From Alphaproteobacteria bacterium (GTDB taxonomy: Bacteria; Pseudomonadota; Alphaproteobacteria; Kiloniellales; J153): a stretch of 9,131 nt of DNA. The notes beneath the pieces are model-generated. The model saw nothing but the letters and a program-made list of their open reading frames with translations, was not told where the DNA came from and made no database searches. Of the stretch, positions 1-8,295 are shown piece by piece. A program made the position numbers and the translations under genes. How positions within the stretch are numbered: the stretch's first letter is position 1; the number at the start of each line of letters is the position of its first letter. The stretch covers positions 1 through 9,131 of the forward strand of contig RFLL01000331.1 of the NCBI GenBank assembly GCA_003693905.1. The letters are read 5' to 3'.

Positions 1-2718
<2,718 letters not shown>

Positions 2719-2764
2719 AGCCGGGCGCCGCTGCCATCATCACAATTCAGATATTTGGAACATC

Positions 2765-4057
2765 ATGCGTGTGTTTGCTTCCGTCTGCAGCGTTTCCTCC
2801 CTGGACCGGTCGACGCCCGACCTTGCCGCGGCGCATGAGCACGCCCGCCCCATCGTGACCTGGCTGCTGGAAGAGGAACGGCTGCGGGCGGCGCGCACGG
2901 CCCGTCTGCTCGACCACATGGTCCAAAAATTGCGGGCCGCCGGCATCCCACTGGACCGCGTCAGCCTGCATATCCAGCAGCTTCACCCTCAGCTTGCCGC
3001 GCGCAGCTTTGCCTGGGATTACGAAACCGGTCATTCGGTCGAGGTCGGTTACCAGCACAGTGTGCGCAACACCGATTCCTATCTGGCCTCTCCGGTGCGC
3101 ATCATCTACGAGGGAGGCCGGGCCTTGCGACGACGCCTCGAGGACCCAACCTGTGCGCGCGACTATCCCGTGCTCGAAGAACTGGGCGCCCGCGGTTTTA
3201 CCGATTACGTCATCGCGGCCTTACCTTTTTCCGGCGAGGTGACGAACGCCATAAGTATTGCAACCTGCCGCCCCGGTGGCTTCAGCGATCTCGATCTTGC
3301 CATTCTGGACGAGGTACACGGAGCCTTCGCCGCCGTGCTGGAACTGCAACAGGTTCGCCGCACTGCGCGCGACCTGCTCAGCACCTACGTCGGCCGTGAT
3401 ACCGGCGAGCGCATTTTCAACGGCCTGATCCGGCGCGGTGAAGGGGAACGGATCCATGCCGTCCTGTGGTACTGCGACCTGCGCGGCTTCACCGAGTTGT
3501 CGCAGAACGAACCGCTGGAAGACATCATCACCCTGCTCAACGATTATTTCGATGCCGCGGCACAGGCCGTGGAGCGTCACGAGGGCGAGATTCTGAAGTT
3601 CATCGGCGATGCCATACTGGCGATCTTTCCCTGCCGGGCCGACGACGTCAGGCAGTGCCGCATCACCGATGCCGCCGTCGCCGCAGCCGAAAATGCGGTT
3701 GCCAACGTGGCGTCCTTGTCGCAGCAGCGCACGCACGACGGCCGCCCGCCGGTGCGCTGTGCCGTTGCCATCCACATCGGTGAGGTGATGTATGGAAACG
3801 TCGGTTCGGCCGACCGGCTCGATTTCACCGTCATCGGGCCGGCCGTCAACATGGTGACCCGGATGGAGAAAGTGTGTGCCATGCTCGACCTGCCGATTGT
3901 CGTCTCCGGCGATGTCGCGCGCATTGCAAGCCGCCCGTTCCGCGCCATCGGTCGTCACGCCCTGAAAGGAATTGCACAGCCACAGGAACTCTTCGTTCCT
4001 GACCGGTCGCAATCCGGCGGCAGTGGAACACCTGACAACGGGTCTGCCGGGCGATGA
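2765..4057 (+). CDS. Soluble class III adenylate cyclase with N-terminal GAF-like sensor region
   Basis: This 430-residue protein should make cAMP from ATP. The C-terminal catalytic domain (about residues 230-425) has every expected residue. The metal-binding aspartates are D238 (in YCDLRGFT) and D282 (in KFIGDA). The adenine-selecting pair is K278 and D353 (in RLDFTVIG). The transition-state residues are N362 and R366 (in AVNMVTRM). The lysine/aspartate pair points to ATP rather than GTP. Residues about 30-195 look like a GAF-type sensory domain, and the linker at about 200-228 ([15 protein letters not shown]) resembles that of rhizobial cyclases. I see no membrane segment or signal peptide, so it should be cytosolic. 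The ATG at 2765 is the only ATG in frame near the end of uvrA; the Shine-Dalgarno is weak (GGA at 2757-2759). The stop overlaps the trmFO start. The ligand of the sensor region cannot be told from the sequence. Confidence 0.93.
   Translation: MRVFASVCSVSSLDRSTPDLAAAHEHARPIVTWLLEEERLRAARTARLLDHMVQKLRAAGIPLDRVSLHIQQLHPQLAARSFAWDYETGHSVEVGYQHSVRNTDSYLASPVRIIYEGGRALRRRLEDPTCARDYPVLEELGARGFTDYVIAALPFSGEVTNAISIATCRPGGFSDLDLAILDEVHGAFAAVLELQQVRRTARDLLSTYVGRDTGERIFNGLIRRGEGERIHAVLWYCDLRGFTELSQNEPLEDIITLLNDYFDAAAQAVERHEGEILKFIGDAILAIFPCRADDVRQCRITDAAVAAAENAVANVASLSQQRTHDGRPPVRCAVAIHIGEVMYGNVGSADRLDFTVIGPAVNMVTRMEKVCAMLDLPIVVSGDVARIASRPFRAIGRHALKGIAQPQELFVPDRSQSGGSGTPDNGSAGR
4054..4057 (+). other. ATGA stop/start overlap joining the cyclase and trmFO
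   Basis: The last codon of the cyclase (TGA at 4055-4057) overlaps the ATG of trmFO (4054-4056). No strong ribosome binding site precedes this ATG (upstream bases are CTGCCGGGCG). This arrangement typically lets ribosomes that finish the first gene restart on the second, so the two proteins are probably made from one transcript by coupled translation. Confidence 0.85.
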
Positions 4058-5421
4058 ACGCGACCCGACCGGTTCATGTCATCGGCGGCGGCCTGGCCGG
4101 CAGCGAAGCGGCCTGGCAGCTGGCCCGCGCCGGTGTGCCCGTGATCCTGCACGAAATGCGCCCGGTGCGCGGTACCGAAGCCCACGTCACCGACGCGCTG
4201 GCGGAACTCGTGTGTTCCAACTCGTTCCGCTCCGACGATGCAGCCAACAACGCCGTCGGCCTGCTGCACGAGGAAATGCGCCGTCTCGGCTCGCTCATCA
4301 TGACCATGGCAGATGCGCACCGCCTGCCGGCCGGCGGTGCGCTGGCCGTCGATCGCGAAGGGTTCGCCCGGGCCGTCACGGCGCGACTGGCGGCTGAACC
4401 GCTGGTCGAAATCCGCCGCGAAGAGATCGCTGGACTGCCGCCGGAGGATTGGGACTCGGTCATCATCGCCACCGGCCCGCTCACCTCGCCGGCGCTGGCC
4501 GAAGCCGTGCAGGCGCTGACCGGCACCGAGGCACTGGCCTTTTTCGATGCCATTGCGCCGATCGTCTACAAGGAGTCGATCGACTTTTCCGTCGCCTGGT
4601 TCCAGTCCCGCTACGACAAGACCGGCCCCGGCGGCGACGGCGCGGACTATATCAACTGCCCCCTCGACCGGGACCGGTACGAAGCCTTCATCGCCGCCCT
4701 TCTGAGCGGCGAAAAGACCGTGTTCAAGGACTGGGAGGCGGCAACCCCCTATTTCGAAGGCTGCCTGCCGATCGAGGTGATGGCCGCACGCGGACCTGAC
4801 ACCCTGCGCTACGGGCCCATGAAGCCGGTCGGTCTGACCGATCCACGTACCGGCCGGCGTCCCTATGCGGTGGTGCAACTGCGCCAGGACAATGCTCTGG
4901 GCACCCTCTACAACATGGTCGGTTTCCAGACCAAGCTGAAATACGGCGAACAGGTGCGCATCTTCCGCATGATTCCGGGCCTGGAGCGGGCCGAGTTCGC
5001 CCGTCTCGGCGGCCTGCACCGCAACACCTTCCTCAATTCGCCGCAGCTTCTCGACTCCGCTTTGCGCCTCAAGGCGATGCCGCGGCTGCGCTTCGCCGGC
5101 CAGATCACCGGCGTCGAAGGCTATGTCGAATCGGCGGCCATCGGGCTTCTTGCCGGACGTTTCGCCGCCGCCGAACACCGCGGTCGTACGCTCGCGCCGC
5201 CACCGCCGACGACCGCCCACGGGGCCCTGCTCGCCCACATCACCGGCGGTGCCGATGCCCGCACCTTCCAGCCGATGAACATCAACTTCGGCCTGCTGCC
5301 GCCGCTGGAGGCGATGCCGGGCGGGCGCAAGGGGCGCAAGGAACGAAAGCCGGCGCTGAGCGCCCGCGCCCTGGCCGACCTGGATGCCTGGCGCAGCGCC
5401 GCCGAAAACGCGGCCGAGTAA
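4054..5421 (+). CDS. trmFO: TrmFO, folate- and FAD-dependent tRNA (uracil-54-C5) methyltransferase
   Basis: TrmFO methylates uridine 54 in the T-loop of tRNA to ribothymidine, taking the carbon from 5,10-methylenetetrahydrofolate and electrons from FADH2. The protein has 455 residues, a normal full length. The N-terminal FAD-binding motif [16 protein letters not shown] lies at residues 9-24 and is followed by the family hallmark [12 protein letters not shown], with C54. A second conserved cysteine, C237, is in FEGCLPIEV; it matches the motif that carries the catalytic cysteine (C226) in the B. subtilis enzyme. The C-terminal half keeps typical family blocks ([40 protein letters not shown] and [11 protein letters not shown]). 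The start is fixed by the FAD motif, which begins eight residues in. It is translationally joined to the cyclase gene upstream, and its stop is only 5 bp from that of the convergent rraA-like gene. Confidence 0.98.
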   Translation: MNATRPVHVIGGGLAGSEAAWQLARAGVPVILHEMRPVRGTEAHVTDALAELVCSNSFRSDDAANNAVGLLHEEMRRLGSLIMTMADAHRLPAGGALAVDREGFARAVTARLAAEPLVEIRREEIAGLPPEDWDSVIIATGPLTSPALAEAVQALTGTEALAFFDAIAPIVYKESIDFSVAWFQSRYDKTGPGGDGADYINCPLDRDRYEAFIAALLSGEKTVFKDWEAATPYFEGCLPIEVMAARGPDTLRYGPMKPVGLTDPRTGRRPYAVVQLRQDNALGTLYNMVGFQTKLKYGEQVRIFRMIPGLERAEFARLGGLHRNTFLNSPQLLDSALRLKAMPRLRFAGQITGVEGYVESAAIGLLAGRFAAAEHRGRTLAPPPPTTAHGALLAHITGGADARTFQPMNINFGLLPPLEAMPGGRKGRKERKPALSARALADLDAWRSAAENAAE

Positions 5422-5426
5422 TCTTC

Positions 5427-6092
5427 TTACCCGTCCAGCAGTTCGGGATCGGGCAGAGCGAGGATGTCGGCCATCGTCCGTCCGGCGGCGATTTCGCGCA
5501 ACCAGTCCTCTTCCTGTTCGAGCTTGGCCACACAGGCGCCCAGCACCTCTTCGTGGCGCGCCAAGGGAACCACCACGACCCCGTCGTCGTCGCCGAGCAC
5601 GATGTCGCCCGGTTCGACCGGGCACCCGCCACAGGCGATTGCACCATCGATGGTGCCGCCGAAGCCCTTGTGCGGGCCGCCGGGCACGACGGCGCGGGCG
5701 AAACAGGCGAAGCCGAGCGCACGGATCTCGGCCACGTCGCGCACCGCACCGTCGATGACCACTCCCGCGGCGCCACGGGCGATCGCCGCGCGCGTGGCCA
5801 CACCGCCCCACACCGCCACGTCTTCGTAACCGCCGGCGTCGACGACCAGGACATCGCCCGGCTGCAATAGGGCGGTGGCTACGTGGCTGACCCCGTTGTC
5901 GCCGACCATCGAGGTGACGGTGCGCGCCTGTCCGGTCAGGCGCAGGCCCGGGGCCAGCGGCTTGATCGCCGCCGTCATGAACTGCTGCCGGTTCATGCAG
6001 TCGGAGGCGACGGCCGGCGGAATCGCCCGCCACCGATCGAGGATGTCCGCCGGCAGGCGGCTGAAGGTCGTCTCGTAACGCTGTATGGCCAT
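5427..6092 (-). CDS. RraA-family protein, probable HMG/CHA-type aldolase or decarboxylase
   Basis: This 221-residue protein belongs to the RraA-like fold. The family includes the E. coli RNase E regulator RraA and the class II pyruvate aldolases acting on 4-hydroxy-4-methyl-2-oxoglutarate (HMG) and 4-carboxy-4-hydroxy-2-oxoadipate (CHA). Visible hallmarks are the glycine-rich segment VVDAGGYEDVAVWGG (about residues 83-97), the block GVVIDGAVRD with R118 and D119 (the arginine and metal-binding aspartate of the aldolase active site), and GDIVLGDDDGVVVVP (162-176). Retention of the R-D pair suggests catalysis rather than RNase regulation, but the substrate is not deducible. ATG at 6092 is preceded by GGGA 7 bases upstream, a fair ribosome site. 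It starts 54 bp after the stop of the NDUFAF6-like gene on the same strand, so the two may be co-transcribed, although nothing links their functions. Confidence 0.92.
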   Translation of the reverse strand: MAIQRYETTFSRLPADILDRWRAIPPAVASDCMNRQQFMTAAIKPLAPGLRLTGQARTVTSMVGDNGVSHVATALLQPGDVLVVDAGGYEDVAVWGGVATRAAIARGAAGVVIDGAVRDVAEIRALGFACFARAVVPGGPHKGFGGTIDGAIACGGCPVEPGDIVLGDDDGVVVVPLARHEEVLGACVAKLEQEEDWLREIAAGRTMADILALPDPELLDG

Positions 6093-6146
6093 GTCGAAAT
6101 CCCGATCGCAAGGGGCCTGATCGCAGACGACGGCTCTTCGCTTCCG

Positions 6147-7040
6147 TCAGTATCGGCGCCGCAGGTGGGCCCAGATCAGGCGCCAGATCCGCCCCGGCGC
6201 ACGCTGTTGCACCGCCGGGGCGAAAGGATCGTATCCGGCGCGGCGCAGCGTCGCCAGATGTGAATCCGCCAGGGTTGCGGCCAGCAGCGCCGGGCGCGCG
6301 GCCGGATCGACCTGCCTCCGCCGGGCGCGGGCGTCACTCAGGTGCATCGCCGCACGCGCGGCGATGGCCTCGGCAACCGGGCCCAGGGCCGCAGGCGCCC
6401 GGAGTTCGAAAACGTCGGCGATGCGCAACCCGGCCGCATCGCTCAACTCGCAAGGCAGATAGAGGCGCCGCTGGCGGGCATGAAACGGAACCGCCCGGAT
6501 CAGCCCGATCAGGGCCCAGGCGATTCCGACATCGTGGCCGGCGGTGTGGCTCTCCTCGTCGCGGACCCCCAGGATCTCCAACGCCAGATGCATGAGCGAG
6601 GCCGAGACGCCGGCGGCGTAGGCTTCCAGCGCTGCCAGCGTCGGCGGCGGTGTGCCGTCGAGATCGAATTCGCGGGTATCGAGCAGGCGATCGAAGTGCG
6701 CGCGCGACAGCCCGTGACTCGTCACCGCCTCGGTCAGGGGTGCCAGAACCGGATGGGCGGACGGCCGGCGCCCGGCGTAGATGTCGGCCACCGCTTCGCG
6801 CCACCATTGCAGACGGATGTGGCCGAGCATGGGTTCGCGCACGATCTCGGCGGTTTTGGCCACCTCGATGTTGAAGGCATAAAGGGCAAAAAGGGCTTCG
6901 CGTCGCTGCGCCGGCGCAAACAGGCCGGTCAGATAGCGATCGTGATCGTGGCGGCGCACCTGATCGGCACAATACGGCAGGCTCGAGTGCGCGGGAGGGG
7001 TGGCGGTCATGGTTCGAAGTGCATACATAGCCTGCGGCAT
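6147..7040 (-). CDS. Squalene/phytoene synthase-fold protein, NDUFAF6-like (probably not an active synthase)
   Basis: Up to 297 residues with the overall pattern of trans-isoprenyl diphosphate synthases of the squalene/phytoene group, but both aspartate-rich Mg-binding motifs are gone. Where active enzymes have a DxxxD after 'YAF', this protein has NIEVAKTAE (residues 57-65). Where they have LRDxxxD before a conserved YLP, it has LIRAVPFHARQRRLYLP (180-196). Segments such as REPMLGHIRLQWWREAV, SLMHLALEILG and RRLYLP resemble human NDUFAF6, a mitochondrial complex I assembly factor. I infer a role in assembling NADH dehydrogenase or another respiratory complex, not carotenoid or hopanoid synthesis. 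The start is uncertain: ATGs at 7040, 7028 and 7010 are in frame, none with a good ribosome site, and conservation begins near residue 23 (YCADQVRRHD). Databases will often label it phytoene synthase. Confidence 0.92.
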   Translation of the reverse strand: MPQAMYALRTMTATPPAHSSLPYCADQVRRHDHDRYLTGLFAPAQRREALFALYAFNIEVAKTAEIVREPMLGHIRLQWWREAVADIYAGRRPSAHPVLAPLTEAVTSHGLSRAHFDRLLDTREFDLDGTPPPTLAALEAYAAGVSASLMHLALEILGVRDEESHTAGHDVGIAWALIGLIRAVPFHARQRRLYLPCELSDAAGLRIADVFELRAPAALGPVAEAIAARAAMHLSDARARRRQVDPAARPALLAATLADSHLATLRRAGYDPFAPAVQQRAPGRIWRLIWAHLRRRY

Positions 7041-7064
7041 GCCCCCGCAACCGCGGTGCCGAGG

Positions 7065-7104
7065 GGCAAATATTTACCCTTGCGGAAAGTGGGGGTTATT
7101 TGCC
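7065..7104. repeat. Inverted repeat GGCAAATA / TATTTGCC, possible operator
   Basis: GGCAAATA (7065-7072) recurs as its exact reverse complement TATTTGCC (7097-7104), with 24 bases between. The left copy is also part of a near-perfect 14-base palindrome, GGCAAATATTTACC (7065-7078), with AAATATTT at its core. The two copies are centred 32 bp apart, about three helical turns, as expected for two binding sites on one face of the DNA. The position between divergent genes suits a repressor or activator site. This is inference from symmetry; the motif is not one I recognise. Confidence 0.4.
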
Positions 7105-7154
7105 GTGGAAAGGGCCGTATCTCGTTGATATTGTGGCGCATCCATAAGCTTGCG

Positions 7155-7160
7155 GGAAGG
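7155..7160 (+). promoter_or_regulatory. Shine-Dalgarno of the PuuD-like gene
   Basis: GGAAGG, inside the longer run GGGAAGGG, ends 8 bases before the ATG at 7169. It is the clearest ribosome binding site in the window and fixes the start of the gene. Confidence 0.85.
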
Positions 7161-7168
7161 GTCGAATA

Positions 7169-7765
7169 ATGGCTGCGATACTGACTGATCTGACACGCAC
7201 TGTCGTTGCCGGGGTGATCCTGGCCGTGGTGCTTTTCATCATCTACTTCGTCACCCAGGGCTATGACGCCGCCCAGTTCGGGCCGTTCTTCTTTCGCTGG
7301 CTGCACGTGCTGAGCGGGGTCATGTGGATCGGCCTGTTGTGGTACTTCAATTTCGTCCAGATCCCCAACATGGGCAAAATTCCCGACGAACAGAAGCCGG
7401 CCATCGGCAAGGTGATCGCACCGGCGGCTCTGTTCTGGTTCCGGTGGGGGGCGATGGCCACCATCGTCACCGGGCTGATCCTGGCCGCTCTCAACGGTTA
7501 TATCGTCGATGCGATCCTGCTCGGCCTGAGCGACGGGGTGCCGAAGCACACTGCGATCGGCATCGGCATGTGGCTGGGCGCCATCATGTGGTTCAATGTC
7601 TGGTTCGTCATCTGGCCCAACCAGAAAAAAGCTCTCGGCATGGTGGACGCCAGCGCCGAGGAAAAGGCGAAAGCGGCGCGTACGGCGATGCTGTTCTCGC
7701 GCACCAATACGCTGCTGTCGATTCCGATGCTGTTTGCGATGGTTTCGGCTCAGAACCTGTACTGA
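7169..7765 (+). CDS. PuuD-like integral membrane protein without a cytochrome c domain
   Basis: A 198-residue membrane protein with about five hydrophobic helices (residues about 12-30, 42-63, 83-109, 129-149 and 175-194). It resembles the membrane domain (DUF989) of the urate oxidase PuuD, which in its characterised form carries a C-terminal haem c domain; here there is no CxxCH motif and the protein ends after the last helix. H46 in RWLHVLSGVMWIG sits inside the second helix and H127 just ahead of the fourth; they are possible haem ligands, as is W/R-rich RWLH in related membrane haem proteins. Without the cytochrome domain, urate oxidation is not a safe call, and no purine-degradation gene is nearby. 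It is a single-gene unit, with its own ribosome site and terminator, running opposite to both neighbours. The function is unknown; PuuD-family membership is fairly likely. Confidence 0.82.
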   Translation: MAAILTDLTRTVVAGVILAVVLFIIYFVTQGYDAAQFGPFFFRWLHVLSGVMWIGLLWYFNFVQIPNMGKIPDEQKPAIGKVIAPAALFWFRWGAMATIVTGLILAALNGYIVDAILLGLSDGVPKHTAIGIGMWLGAIMWFNVWFVIWPNQKKALGMVDASAEEKAKAARTAMLFSRTNTLLSIPMLFAMVSAQNLY

Positions 7766-7791
7766 GCCGGACCGCGGGATGCCGGCAATGA

Positions 7792-7823
7792 AACGGGGCC
7801 CTTGCCGGGCCCCGTTCTTTTTT
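7792..7823 (+). terminator. Strong intrinsic terminator of the PuuD-like gene
   Basis: AACGGGGCCC (7792-7801) pairs perfectly with GGGCCCCGTT (7807-7816) across a five-base loop (TTGCC). One base later comes a run of six T (7818-7823). The hairpin begins 26 bases after the stop codon. Read on the other strand the same stem is followed by TTTCATT, so it may also weakly stop leftward transcripts coming from secF. Confidence 0.92.
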
Positions 7824-7850
7824 AGCCGTGACCCGCAAAAGCCCTGATCC

Positions 7851-7877
7851 GGGGAAGAAGGAGAGAGAAAGAAAAGA
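7851..7877. other. 27-base homopurine tract in the convergent intergenic region
   Basis: Every base from 7851 to 7877 on the plus strand is A or G. The tract lies between the terminator of the PuuD-like gene and the stop of the DUF498 gene. In a leftward RNA it would be an unbroken pyrimidine stretch 16 bases past the DUF498 stop, which could help Rho load and end the secF transcript. It is a compositional observation only. The rest of 7766-7893 shows, besides the terminator, a small hairpin (GCCGG at 7766-7770 with CCGGC at 7782-7786) and nothing else. Confidence 0.5.
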
Positions 7878-7893
7878 TCGGGCTGGCGGCGGT

Positions 7894-8271
7894 TTATTCG
7901 ACCGCAATCAGGGCCGCGGCCACCCGCCGGCCTTCGGCCATCAGAACGTTGTAGGTACGGCACGCGGCGCCGGTGTCCATCGGTTCGACGACGACGCCGA
8001 GATCGCGCAGGGCCCGGCGCAATCGACTTTCGACCGGAACCAGGTGCGGCCCGCACCCGAGCAGCAGCAGATCGAGATCCGCCGCCGCCGCAAAGACCGG
8101 GGCCAGGGTGTCGGCGTCGACCTCGTCGATGTGCGTGACGGACCAGGCAACGGTGCGTTCGACGAAGACCAGAACCGATCCTTCGTATCTTTGCCCGCTG
8201 ATCTGAAACCGGCCCGCGCCATAGCGTTCGATCACCTGCTGTCCGGCGGGAATGGCAGGTGTGATGTCCAT
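7894..8271 (-). CDS. Mth938/DUF498 domain protein, NDUFAF3-like
   Basis: A 125-residue single-domain protein of the Mth938-like (DUF498) family, whose human member NDUFAF3 is needed to assemble mitochondrial complex I. Typical features are IERYGAGRFQISGQRYEGSVLVF (residues about 14-36), the glycine turn LLLGCGP (69-75), the helix VESRLRRALRDLGVVVE (80-96) and the strongly conserved MDTGAACRTYNVLMAEGRRVAAALI (98-122). The length is normal for bacterial members, and no signal or membrane segment is present, so it is cytosolic or peripheral. It begins 24 bp after the secF stop on the same strand and is probably co-transcribed with it. The Shine-Dalgarno is weak; translation may depend on secF. 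The biochemical activity of the family is not known; family membership is clear, the role in respiratory complex assembly is inference from the mitochondrial relative. Confidence 0.92.
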   Translation of the reverse strand: MDITPAIPAGQQVIERYGAGRFQISGQRYEGSVLVFVERTVAWSVTHIDEVDADTLAPVFAAAADLDLLLLGCGPHLVPVESRLRRALRDLGVVVEPMDTGAACRTYNVLMAEGRRVAAALIAVE

Positions 8272-8295
8272 CGTCCGGGTGTCCCCGCGTTTCGG

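Larger units (their letters stand above)
7041..7168. promoter_or_regulatory. Divergent intergenic region between the NDUFAF6-like and PuuD-like genes
   Basis: These 128 bases separate two genes transcribed away from each other, so promoters for both should lie here. The stretch is locally AT-rich around 7067-7076 and 7096-7101 within GC-rich surroundings, and it holds the inverted repeat listed separately. I could not find a pair of -35 and -10 boxes with acceptable spacing in either direction, so no promoter is placed precisely. Confidence 0.6.

Noticed and set aside
2719..2764. GATATT at 2750-2755 as a -10 box for an independent cyclase promoter
   Set aside because: No -35-like sequence lies at 16-18 bases upstream; the gap is too short and weakly structured to support a call.
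3955..6111. A 718-codon open frame on the minus strand covering trmFO and the rraA-like gene
   Set aside because: It runs antisense to trmFO and out of frame with the rraA-like protein, is very rich in Arg, Gly and Ala, and shows no family motif. It is the usual by-product of high-GC codon use.
7101..7132. TTGCCG (7101-7106) and GATATT (7127-7132) as a promoter for the PuuD-like gene
   Set aside because: The spacer is 20 bases, too long for a normal sigma-70 promoter, and both boxes match poorly.
7169..7765. Calling the membrane protein a functional urate oxidase (PuuD)
   Set aside because: The cytochrome c domain with CxxCH is absent and no purine-degradation gene is in the window, so only family membership is stated.
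7050..7777. Direct repeat ACCGCGG at 7050-7056 and 7771-7777 flanking the PuuD-like gene, as a possible insertion footprint
   Set aside because: Seven GC-rich bases recur easily in DNA of this composition, and there are no terminal inverted repeats, recombinase or other transfer signs.
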